From Sisyra terminalis (taxonomy: Eukaryota > Arthropoda > Insecta > Neuroptera > Sisyridae): 64,000 nucleotides of DNA. The position numbers were made by a program, and so were the translations under genes. The notes beneath the pieces were generated by a model. That model was not told where the DNA came from and did not search any database. It saw nothing but the letters and a program-made list of their open reading frames with translations. Location: the NCBI GenBank assembly GCA_958496175.1, contig OY292277.1, positions 51,533,050 to 51,597,049 of the forward strand, read 5' to 3'. Positions 46,930 to 57,067 of the stretch are shown one piece after another. How positions within the stretch are numbered: position 1 is the first letter of the stretch; every line of letters starts with the position of its first letter.

Positions 46930-48135
46930 TTGAAGTTTGATTTTATATATTTTTTTGTTTTCTTTTGGTGGAAGAATTAATTTATTAGTAAATTTCGATA
47001 TTATTTATTCTACGATTGAGTTGTTGTATCCGTTTGTAATGGCTATATGTTTAATTATCTTAATTTCTTTTTCCCTAGCTTTGGTGCTAAGAGGGAATTT
47101 GATCGCTTTATATATTTAACTATTGTAAGCTGCCATTTCTTGGTTTCTTGAGTAAAATAATGTTTTATGTATTGTTGTGTCCATTATTGTTGGTTTTCTG
47201 TATATATTGTAGGTCAACTTTCCATTTTCATTGGTGATTGTTGTGTCTTATAAGTTAGTTATTCCATTTAGTTCGTGTTCTGAAGTGAATTTTATTTTTT
47301 TGGTTAATTTTGTTTAGATCGGATACCATATTGTTAATCTGTCGGGTATTTCCATAAAATAATATAAATGTATCGTCTATACATCTATCATTATATATTA
47401 TTTTATTTTTGTAGATATTGTTCATAATATATATATATATTTTCAAAATTATTCATGTAACTGTCAGCTAGTAGTCCTGATAGAGGGGAACCCATGGCTA
47501 AGTCTTCCTTTTGGTTTAAAATTTTTGATTGAAAGTGAAATAATTTTGTTGTAAGATGGTGGTTAACAAGTTCATTATGTCGTTGAATACCATATAGTTA
47601 TATATTTTTGATGTCATAAGATTAAATTCCACAGTTTTGATTATTTCTTCAACAGGGATATTAGTGTATAAGTAGACAATATCAAGTGATGCCATTTTGA
47701 TGTTCTGTGGTATTTTGGTTTTTAGTATTATTCATAAATTAATATGTATTTTTAATGAATAATTTTCTATCAATATGATCCCTGATTGGATGGTTTGTAC
47801 TAATTTTTTGGCTAACCAATATCCAGGAATAAGTTTGTAATCCACTACCGGTCGGATTGGGATAATTATTTTATGGATTTTGGGTAAGCAATGAAGTATT
47901 GGAGCTTTAGGATTCTTTTTGAAAATTCGTTCTCAAAAAGATAGTCGCTTTCCTTTATGGTCTTGTATAAAGTTTTGGTGAAGTTCGGAGTTGGATCTTC
48001 TTTCATGTGAATTATATTATTTTTTTTAATGAATTGTTCCGTTTTGTTTGTATATTCATCCTTGTTAGTATTTTTTTGTCATTTTTTGGTATTTTACTGC
48101 CACTGTATCTGCTTTTTGTGTATTCATATCCACAA
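46930..48135 (-). pseudogene. Penelope-like element reverse transcriptase, decayed
   Basis: Reading the minus strand downward from 48135: 'KADTVAVKYQKMTKKY', 'EDPTPNFTKTLYKTIKE', 'KIHKIIIPIRPVVDYKLIPG' (about 47820-47880), 'KMASLDIVYLYTNIPVEEII' (about 47640-47700), 'QNYFTFNQK', 'EDLAMGSPLSGLLADSYMNN' (about 47448-47500), 'RCIDDTFILFYGN' (about 47350-47390) and 'KLTYNIYRKPTIMDTTIHKT' (about 47165-47225). A last piece near 47040 reads 'IAITNGYNNSIVE'. The order and motifs (LPKIHK, AMGSPLS, YIDDTF, IYRKPT) are diagnostic of Penelope-like reverse transcriptases. At least four frameshifts and several stops disable it. A GIY-YIG endonuclease domain was not seen. Confidence 0.92.
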
Positions 48136-48976
48136 AATAATTTGATTATGAATTTATTACGAGTATAGAGATTAAAAAAAAATGCAACTCATGTGTAATA
48201 TCGTGAAAAATTCTACACACTCTACAAAAGTTACTATCCAGTGTATCCAGGATGAATATTTATGCTTTATAGTTTAATCCTCAATTACTGTTCCAATGAA
48301 TCACTTATCATGTGTGTATATATACCTCAACAATGCCATAATTAAATACATTTACTATTTCTACATTATTTCTTTAAAAACATTAATCGACATATATTTT
48401 GTATGTTTATTTCTGATGATTGCATCAAATCGGAGACTTCTATTTCGAAGATATGAGACTCTAAATTGACACTGCACTTCGCCAAAGAATATTTACAACA
48501 ATTGAGCTTTCGTGTCAAAAACTCTCAGATTATATATCTTCACGTACGACTAGAAACGTCTGAATTATTTTTTTTGAAGTTATATAAATGATTCTAAAAC
48601 TTTATAAGACTTTTAAGTCAAAATTTAAACAGTTACGGCTGAAATGGATAAAAACAGTCGATTGCATTGAAATTTCAGAAATTATGATTGAGTTTTACAT
48701 GAAATTTTAATGAGAATATATACACAATTGACACAATAAATTGGTATAAGTTAAAGTTTAATTTGAACAAAAAAAAAACTAGTTTCTTTTTAAAAAAATA
48801 TACTCATAAAATGTTTTAAAATTCTTAATTATTTTAGAATTTTCAATCATTTTCTAGAATGTTATTTTTCATAAATCAATTTACTACAAATCGAAACATT
48901 AATAAACTTGAGAATAAAATATATTTATTTTTAATATTGATAAGTATTTTATTTATTTCCGAATCACAATAAATTA
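48136..48976. other. AT-rich intergenic DNA
   Basis: No recognisable gene or element end. The right edge grades into an (AT)n run (48986-49020) that belongs to the next element. Confidence 0.5.
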
Positions 48977-48982
48977 ATGGAT

Positions 48983-49023
<41 letters not shown>

Positions 49024-49239
49024 TTTGAGATTCAATTAAAAAATTACTTTAATACGACGCGTTTCAACAGTTTTTGACTGTCATTATAAGGTAATAATAA
49101 TAATTATTATTTACATTATAAAGTAATAATAATAATTATTGTTATTATGATGATGACAGTCAAAAACTGTTGAAACGCGTCGTAATAAAGTAATTTTTTA
49201 ATTGAATCTCAAAGACATATATATATTATTATCCATTAG
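48977..49239. mobile_element. Foldback element with near-identical arms and a hammerhead-like core
   Basis: The left arm (…atgtctttgagattcaatta…gtttttgactgtcat, to 49087) is repeated inverted at 49148-49238 with almost no mismatches over about 70 bases. An AT tract and 'ggataataata' lie at the outer edges. The loop is an imperfect 'aataataataattatt' direct repeat. The close match between arms suggests a recent insertion or recent gene conversion. Each arm carries the motif described under 49150-49181. No coding capacity. Confidence 0.85.
49150..49181 (+). ncRNA. Hammerhead-ribozyme-like core (candidate, best in window)
   Basis: The plus strand has ATGATGA (canonical CTGATGA with one change), a hairpin CAGT-caaaa-ACTG, then T GAAACG directly followed by CGTC. 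The last part can form a minimal stem III (ACG with CGU) ending in C, the expected cleavage position of a type-I hammerhead. Hammerheads with such tiny stem III are known from Penelope-like elements and work as dimers. The inverted arm holds the complementary copy at about 49054-49086. The missing first C of the core makes activity uncertain. Confidence 0.5.
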
Positions 49240-49740
49240 TATATTTATTGTAGTATTTTTTTTTGTTGAACCAATTTCGAAAGTGATTTTATGTAAAAAC
49301 GTTAAGAGACCTTTTTTTGTAGAGCATTTAATTCCGTTCAAGAATCTATATTGTTCATTTCTATATATTTATTCGTTCGTTAGTTACAAAATTCCAAAAT
49401 AAAGAAGATAAATCTAATAATTATATCAAAGTTTAAAACTTGATTATTCGGAAATGGCGTGTCTGGCAAAAATTTTTAAAGAAACGTTTTTTGTATGGAA
49501 TTTAATTTTCTATAAATATTTGTACAGATGATTTTTTTACCTTGATAGTTTGACAGCATTAACGCAAAAATTAAAGCACAAATAAAAAATCGAAATTAAA
49601 AATGATAGACCATTTAATATTACTAATTATTAAGGGCTCAAACCTTCCCGATATTTTTTTCTTGTCACCTGGAACAATATTCTCGATATACTTTTCAAGA
49701 AAAAAAAAATAATCGATTTTTTTGGTCCAGTTTAATATTG
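49240..49740. mobile_element. Diverged partial copy of the 24209-type foldback family
   Basis: Recognisable blocks in the order of the right arm are 'cctttttttgtagagc', 'agttacaaaattccaaa' and, near the end, 'ggaacaatattctcgatata' and 'aagaaaaaaaaaataatcga'. The copy is strongly diverged and its boundaries are approximate. Confidence 0.5.
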
Positions 49741-51768
49741 ATAATGAAAGTATATTCTTAAAGTTATATCATGTTTTTGTTGTGACAAATTATTAAAAAC
49801 TGATGTGCCCTTTCGGGCACTACTGGATGATGATATGGCAGTGGATTAAAAACATTTTTTTAATTACGCCAAATAAGTATAACTTCTCACGCACGTACGT
49901 AAATATACAAATCTTTTTTTAATACTTTTTTCAAAAATTAAAGTTTTGTAAATTTTCAGAATCTAATTTTAACTTAAGACTCTTATAAACTGATTTCAAA
50001 AGTAATAAATTACAAAAAATCAAATAAGATTATCTTTGGAATGGTCCCATTTAAATGTGAAAGTTTATAGTTTAGCGCCGATTAAAAGTTGTATATTTCA
50101 ATAAATTTTCAAGCTTAGTTATCGAGAATGACAAAACAAGTTACACTTTTCATTTGAATTTTTTCGTCGGCTTTTCTTTTCGTCAGAAAGTTGTTATTTT
50201 TTTCTTGATATGTTTGACTCGGAAAATGTTTCTTAAAGAAAAGTATTGATTCCATGTTATACGCAAGATATAAACTATAAAGAAGGAGTTTTCCCGAGAA
50301 AATCTGTTTCTAAATTTTATCGTTGAAACTTCCACTTTCGTTTTAGTGCAAACATAAAGTGTAGACCACGAATGAGTAAAACTACACACATAGCATAGAG
50401 ATAGTACAGCGGGAAACACGAGTTTTCCGTGGGGGTGGTTCGGTAGTGGCGAGTTTTACCTCGTCTTCGACATGCCGAAGAGGGTGCCGTTTATGTTTCG
50501 TTCGTTCGTTCATACGCACACAAAGAAGCCAACGCCGACATGGAAAAGCCAATTCAGTCGGTCGCCGCTTTTCAAAAATACCTTCCACAATATTCGGTCT
50601 TCATTGCTGCAAGCGGAAAACGTGCGAGGAGGCAACTGTCTGATTAACCACTAAACAATTCATGACATTTACTTTATGTTTCCTGCTGCAATAACGTGGC
50701 TGATCCAACCGCCTCATGGTGACAAAGACAGAAACTCCACATCCATCCCAACTATGGGAATAAAGCTTTTCCAACTTGATTCCAAATAGAAAATGGAACG
50801 GCTGAATAAAAGACCACAGAAAATTGTCGTCCATTGCCTACAACAGCTTTTTCACATGCTTGCATCCCTCTATATATAAGCAATTAATGTTAAAGACGCA
50901 CATAATACATAATACAAGGCTCATACAAAACGAGAAAAGCGTGGTGGAAAACGCCGCTAATTCACTCTCACCAAACATTGCCATGTACCAATAAACTCCC
51001 GAATCCGCTAAACATATTTATTGCGAAAATTAGGGTATGTTTTGTATCAAATCTCTCTAATGATATTCATTTACAAGCACTATTCAAATGCGAGCGATTT
51101 TCAGTTTAATTAACTTTTAAATTATCCCCAGTCAGCGTTTTGTGACTCTCCATTTCGACACAAACTTTTGCCATATGCAAAACAAAATAATTGTGTTATT
51201 ATATTATCATGAAATTGTTATAAAGCGATTTGATTTTCCGAAATAAATCCTTTTGCACATTAAAACGTTTAAATGCTTAGTCGAATTTATGTGAGATTAT
51301 TAAAATTATAATCTGTTAACTGGAAATAACTTGATATTTGGACAATTAGCCAAAAACATTGTAGTTAAAAACGAGAAAAACATTTAATATTAAGAACTTT
51401 AAATCATCAACCACATCGTAAAATCTATAAAAATTAATGATTTTTTTATGAAAATCAAAAAAATCATTAGTAATTTTAAATAAACGGAAAAACATTGCTT
51501 TTCATTTCTTTTTTTAGTAAAAATATTTAAATGATTCGACAACTTTAAGTCTTTCATGTTCAATTATTGATCTGATGGTTGTTTCTCGAATGTATCAAAA
51601 GTAATATTAAAAAGTATTTCCCAACAGCTTTTTTCTCAAGTTAAGTAAACATAAAGTTAATTTACTTACAAACTCAACAAAATATAATAAGAAAGAAAAC
51701 ATTAAGGAATTTTGGGAATATGAAAATTCAAAAGCAGTTACGGAGTGATCCAAACTACTTGATGACCA
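49741..51768. other. Intergenic DNA with a balanced-composition island (50380-50640)
   Basis: The island around 50380-50640 has several overlapping short ORFs on both strands (60-78 codons), which is what less AT-rich non-coding DNA produces. None has a recognisable domain. A perfect GC-rich hairpin, GTGCCC-tttc-GGGCAC, lies at 49803-49818. Nothing else was recognised. Confidence 0.4.
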
Positions 51769-51799
51769 CTGATGAAGATTGCTTGGCAATCGAAATACG
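51769..51799 (+). ncRNA. Hammerhead-ribozyme-like core (candidate)
   Basis: CTGATGA at 51769-51775 is followed by an A, a perfect 6-bp hairpin GATTGC-ttg-GCAATC (51777-51791) and GAAA (51792-51795). These are all core elements of a hammerhead in order, apart from one extra base. A plausible stem III is not clear; 'TACGTC' follows at about 51810-51816. It lies in otherwise unassigned AT-rich DNA and is probably the remnant of a non-autonomous element. Confidence 0.4.
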
Positions 51800-52314
51800 A
51801 ATCAAGGCAATACGTCACGAATATTTTTGTTTGAACTTCTGTTCAAATTTATGTTAATAAATTGGACTGCAATATATTTTATATATTGTATACACAGTCA
51901 GACTTTGAATTTTACACATCCATTTCTTACGATCTCCATTTATGTTCCAATCATTGTATTTCATATTTCTTTAATATTTATAAAGTTATATCCAAAAAAA
52001 AATTAATTTTAAAAGATGGATATGAATTTTATATAAAGCTTATATGCATAAATGCAACTACATTCCTACCGCACGAAAAAGCTTTCAAATTTCAAATTTG
52101 GTCGTAAAAATTTGGTTTTTGAAAAAAAAAATTGTCGAAAAATATATTGAAGAGAGTAGCTTTCAGGAAATGGGATTTGATCAAATTCTCATTCAAAAAA
52201 ATTACCGTTCTGTAAATTAAGTTTGGACAAGTAATAGGCAATATATTGTAACGTGATGTCTCAAAACTGTATTGAGATGGCGTTTATTCGTTCTTTTAAT
52301 TTCTTTTGGAAATA
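51800..52314. other. Intergenic DNA
   Basis: No gene. A ~40-base block (51859-51898, 'ttggactgcaatatatttta...') recurs at 52672-52711 on the other side of the following Helitron fragment. Confidence 0.5.
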
Positions 52315-52650
52315 AATCACTTGTCTCGATAAAATTTGGAAAAGTGTTTTCCTTAAACGATGCAGGCATATAATAAGAAAGGGTTTTTGAAAATTTCTCC
52401 CCTAAAAGAGTGAAAAACGGTAGCAAAGTTTGTAAGAGATAACGTTAAGTTAAGTTTATAAATGAGTATTATGTTTTTTGGCTTTCACATATTGTAAACC
52501 TGAAAATTCGAAATACGTATTCACAAATAAATACATTAGTGAGTGAGTATCCCTACCAACGTTTTGAATGCGTAAGTGGGGATAACAGAGCTCATGGGTA
52601 TAGCCTATTCTGCACGGACGCACGGCAAGATAGTCAATTTATATATAAGA
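52315..52650 (-). mobile_element. 5' fragment of a 13143-type Helitron
   Basis: On the minus strand it starts TCTTATATATAAATTGACTA at 52650 and follows the Helitron at 13143-14301 through 'ttgccgtgcgtccgtgcaga', 'attcaaaacgttggta' and 'actaatgtatttatttgtga'. It skips an internal segment and loses homology near 52315. The 3' hairpin and CTAG end were not found. Confidence 0.85.
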
Positions 52651-54724
52651 TTATATTAAATCATACTACATAAATTGGACCGCAATATATTTTATATATT
52701 GTATACACTGTAAAACTGTTCAAAGTCAGCGAAAAAAGCTTATTTTGTTTATAATATAGTTCATTAAATATGACTTAAAATATTTACAACAATTATAATT
52801 CATCCTCATTTTTTTTCATAACGCTGGTTAATAAGTATAACTTTACAATGGTGTGTGATGTTTGTATTTCATTTGAAGTCTATAACCAAACGATATCAAA
52901 TATTTTTTTCTTATTAAGAATTGTTGAATTTTCTGTTGAGACCAATAGGTTGATTTTCCACGTTTCATCAACATCGATTGACCATATTGGTGTGTTAACG
53001 TATAAAGTTTAGAGCAAAGCTTGCAAGTTGTTCAAAGGAAAACACTCTAGAAAATCATTTCTTTTGATCTCACCATAAAAGAAACATAAATAAAAGTGCC
53101 ATTTCAATTTAGAATCTAATCGATCGTAGAGCTGCCTATCGTAGTCTTTGATAACAAAGGTGAGGTCTACGAACAGCACTACGGCTTGGAGAAATTGATT
53201 CACGAAAAGTCTTATTTTGGCTGGTGGTAGATTGAGTGCCAGATATGCTCCACGTTTTCGGTGGATAAATTCGTCGAAACTGCAATATTTTTGATTAAAA
53301 CATTCAATTAATTACGACAATTTGTGCAAAGGGACGACGAAGAAATAATGGAATGGAAACCCATCCAGTGCAACAGTAATAGAATTGAGTTTCCCCGAAC
53401 GATGGACACTGAATGAATGTTTCGCAAACGAGGATATATATATATATATATATTTTTTGTAAATACAGCGATCAAAACGATCAAAGCCATTCTCGTTCTT
53501 TTTCTGTTTCATTTGCGAACGGAACTGTTGGAATTTTTCTGTTACTTTGTCAGGTAGAAGGAAAATATTTCCACGGTCCAGACAATTTCCTTTGCTCCGG
53601 ATAGAATCCCCGTACGTGTAACAATCGAAGAAACAATTTACAACCCTTGTGAATTTTTCAAGTTGAAAAAATACAATGGAAATAGTCGAGGAATGTGCTT
53701 CAGATATCTGACATAATTTGTTTATTTTGTGCGAAACGGAAAAGGAAAATATCATTTTATTTTTTAAGTTATTTATATGTTTAAAAGAAAAGAGAAAATA
53801 AGGAACTTCACCTTTTATCTATCTCCGGTTTCCTTTTGATGGCTGTTTAAAACATCTGTGCATCATTGCCTTTTCCTAGCTTCCTTTGTTCATTTTTACT
53901 TTTTGCGAATCGTCAATAGATGGCCAGAATGGTCCGGCCAAGAATAAAAGGACGTAATTAGCCAGAGAGCTTTCCACATTGACTCTCATCACTATCCGGC
54001 AAACTTTCAAGGAAATCTCCACCAATTTATATACAGTACGCCAGGTTTGATTATCGTGTGCTTAGTTTTCTCTGACCACACGATTTTCTATGAATTTTCC
54101 CTCTGTGAATCAATCTTTATTATTATTATAGTCACAGTTGAATAGTTTTCAATACATTGGACTGGCTCTTCAATGTTTTCCTATTCAAAAACTTTATGTT
54201 TTCCCTCACATGTACAATTTTAAACTAATGGTGATTTAAATCTCTTTTCTATGGACGGAAACTTTTAAGCTAATTTCGCTATTCAGGGAAATAATAACGT
54301 CGATGTTTCGAGGAAATGTAATTTGGAGATTGGTGGAAAGTTATTGTTGTTTCATCTGTGGGAATAGCTGGCATTTTTCAAGTGGTTTTCATAGTTTGAA
54401 ATTCAAAAATCTTTTGCGATTTTCCGTCCGTGAGGTGGAGTTTTGAATTACAAACATTTCATGTATTTTTCATGGGATTTCATTTCGAAATTATCGGAAA
54501 ACTTTATTCTTAAAATAAAACAACATGTCGACTGATTTTTATTCCGTCTACCTACTTCAATATTCACTAAATTGCATCAGTATGACTTTCGAAAAATTCA
54601 TGATTTCATAAATGGGAATTGATGATCTTTTAATTAAGATTCGGCAAATAGTATTGAAAAGAGAAAAGACTTTTTAATTCCAATTTTTTGATTCAAATAT
54701 TTAATATTTGTTCTTTAATTATTG
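52651..54724. other. Intergenic DNA, no supported gene
   Basis: A large part (about 53000-54500) is less AT-rich and looks unique. ORFs up to 147 codons (53312-53755 minus) occur, but that frame overlaps another minus-strand frame and contains a low-complexity YIYIYI run from a TA repeat (53430-53452), so it is probably chance. No transposon termini. Confidence 0.4.
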
Positions 54725-55015
54725 GAGTTGTGGGGTACTGCATCCAACTTAAATTTTGAAATCTAACAAATATTTCAATCAAGAACCCTACGACAAATAA
54801 TAGGTGCTCCATGGTACGTAAAAAGTAAAAAAATACATGAAGATACAGAAATTCCATCTGTAAAGGAGGAAATTCAAAGATTTAGTAAAAAATTCCTGAC
54901 AAAACTAGACGATCATTCCAACCATCTCGCAATAATCTTATTGGACAACAGTGAGATGATAAGAAGGTTACAAAAATGGAATGTAAAAGATTTGCCTGAT
55001 AGATTTTCTAACTAA
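54725..55015 (+). pseudogene. Jockey-like LINE ORF2 C-terminus
   Basis: The frame reads 'ELWGTASNLNFEI', a stop, then 'QSRTLRQIIGAPWYVKSKKI', 'HEDTEIPSVKEEIQRFSKKF' and 'LLDNSEMIRRLQKWNVKDLP', ending with TAA at 55013-55015. The 'APWYV', 'IP.VKEEI..F' and 'LL' blocks are characteristic of the C-terminal end of Jockey-clade ORF2 proteins in insects. One in-frame stop interrupts the N-terminal part. The reverse transcriptase and endonuclease domains are missing upstream. It is well preserved compared with the fragment at 5221-5575, so it is probably younger. Confidence 0.88.
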
Positions 55016-55088
55016 ACTAATATTCCTATTAATTATCTGTTGCCAAATTATTATTTCGTATTACATAGCTTTATTTTTATATATTACT

Positions 55089-55440
55089 TATTAGACTGAT
55101 TCAAAAGAAATTATGATTTTTTTTTCTTAATTATATCGAAAATATTGTCGGGAATGACAAAAAAAAAATCCTGTGAAAGTTTAAGCTCTTAATATTAATA
55201 TTAAGAGGTGCCGCATCGCAAATTTCGATTTTCCATTTAAATAACATGGGAACAATATTATCTTGCACTTTGGAATTTTATAGCTTACGATGGTGACAAT
55301 ACACGATGGAATGACCAAGGTATACTCTTGTAGAAAATTAAACGATCTACAAAAAAGATCTCTGACAAGTTTTTGATATATTTATTTCTTCAAAAGTTAT
55401 TGGAGGTCAAAGTTGAACTAAAGAGAAATTGTAATATTTT
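55089..55440. mobile_element. Left half of the 24209-type foldback family
   Basis: Begins TTAGACTGATTCAAAAGAAA, follows the left arm of the 24209-25225 element ('ggtgccgcatcgcaaatttc', 'aaattaaacgatctacaa', 'ggtcaaagttgaactaaaga') and stops abruptly at about 55440 where LINE sequence resumes. There is no right arm. Confidence 0.85.
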
Positions 55441-55850
55441 TAATAATGGTAACAAAAATGGAATGTAATAGATTTGCCTGAAAGATTTTGTAACTAAACA
55501 AATATTCCTATTCACTTTCTGTTGCCAAATTATTATTTCTTATTATATAGCTTTATTTTTATACATTACTTCTATAATAATGTTTCACATTATTTTTAGC
55601 ATTGATATTGTTATTATAGACTATTATTATTATTCTTAATGCTACTGTTAATTGTTTATATGATTGTTGTTATTGCTATAACAATTACTATTCTTGTTAT
55701 TATTGCTATTGATTGTTAAAAAATTATTTTGTACTTATACAGTACTAATCTACTGGGACTAGTGCTTACATGTGATTGTCCATGGATTGAATGCACTAAT
55801 TGCAACCCTATGCAGATTGTGCAATTTATTTGAACATAAAAAAAAATATT

Positions 55851-56833
55851 GGCAATTTATGAAAAATATGAATAGGTAAATATGACTTCATAACTTTTGA
55901 AAGCTGTAGGTACTCTAATTATACTTTGATCCCAGAAGTTCAAAACCATTTCATTAATATAAATTCCTACATTATCCAAGAGCCAAGTTTCATTTGCTCT
56001 TTCTGATATTTCTGCGAGTTTTGAATTAAATATTAACATTTTTAATATGACATAATTAAGTAAATTATAATTAAAAAGTTTCAGCTAGATTCTTTTTCCG
56101 TTCTTTTTAAATTATTATTAAATTAGTAGCTCGCTTTCGAACTTTAACTAATTTCAAGCTCTTTGAAATAAGTTTTCTTTAATAATTTTAATTATGGAAA
56201 TAGAGAGAAAGCCTAATTAACTTTTTTAATATATTTCAATTAGTATGTTTGTAATATATTCGCTTTGAAAGTCGCAATTTTCATTTCTAGATGTTATAGA
56301 TAAAAAAAAAATAATATGACATTATTATATATATTTTTTTAAATACTTCTTAATTAATACAAACTATACAATTCCCGGTATGAGGAATACAATATTAACT
56401 GTACAAAATTATGTTCTAACAAAGAAATTAAATGATTTTTTTTGAAGCAGAGCTTGTGAGATTAAAAGTAAATTTTAAGAATATGATTTTTTTGATGAAA
56501 ACACAAAAAAAAATTTCAATCATCTTTTGAACTAGTAAAATGCTATAAATAGTTTATAAAAAGAGCCAGGGTAGTGGAAGGTGACTTAAATAATAAATAT
56601 CCAAAAGCAGGGAAATCATCATCAAGATTAAGCTCTTAAAAGCTCATTAATATACTACTAGTAATGATCAATGTGTTTAAACGAATCCTATGGGCAATAA
56701 TACTTAAAAAAATGGTAAATTCTTAAGCACCAATTGAAAATATTGCAAAGTCTCAAAAATACAATTAAGTATGGAAATTTAGTTACTTTATAGAGTTTTT
56801 TGATTAAAAAATTATCAAACACAAATTCAAATT
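55851..56833. other. AT-rich intergenic DNA
   Basis: No recognisable gene or element end. Confidence 0.5.
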
Positions 56834-57067
56834 CTTAAAGATTTTTATTTGATTTTCGTACGACGTTTCGTCATCTTTCAGGACATAATCAAGTACGCGA
56901 TCATTGATCATTTGAAGTGAATATTGTTAATAATATAGTTAAAAAATATTGTTTAACAACAAAATATTGTTAACAATATTGACTTTCAATGATCTTTGAT
57001 TGAGTACTTCATAAAGTCTCGAAAGGCGATGAAATGTCGTACGAAAATCGAATAAATATCTCAAAGA
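56834..57067. mobile_element. ~234-bp foldback element with hammerhead-like motif
   Basis: The left arm ('cttaaagatttttatttgat', 'ttcgtacgacgtttcgtc') and right arm ('gtcgtacgaaaatcgaataa', 'atatctcaaag') are inverted copies. The centre is 'atattgttaacaatatt'-like AT-rich palindromic DNA. On the minus strand at 56862-56881 the sequence CTGAAAGATGACGAAACGTC resembles the hammerhead-like motif of the other foldback elements, without a clear stem II. Its position makes it the repeat closest to the Toll gene. Confidence 0.75.

Larger units (their letters stand above)
54725..55850 (+). mobile_element. 3' end of a Jockey-like LINE, with a foldback half-element inside
   Basis: It contains the C-terminal coding end of ORF2 (54725-55015), a 3' UTR, and an A-rich end near 55838-55850 after 'attgtgcaatttatttgaac'. 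The 3' UTR is interrupted by a half copy of the foldback family (about 55089-55440). About 130 bases of LINE sequence flank the insert on both sides (54957-55088 and 55441-55576). The LINE is 5'-truncated, as is usual for dead copies. Confidence 0.8.

Noticed and set aside
53312..53755. 147-codon minus-strand ORF
   Set aside because: Includes a YIYIYI run encoded by a TA repeat and overlaps another minus-strand frame of similar quality; no recognisable domain or start context.
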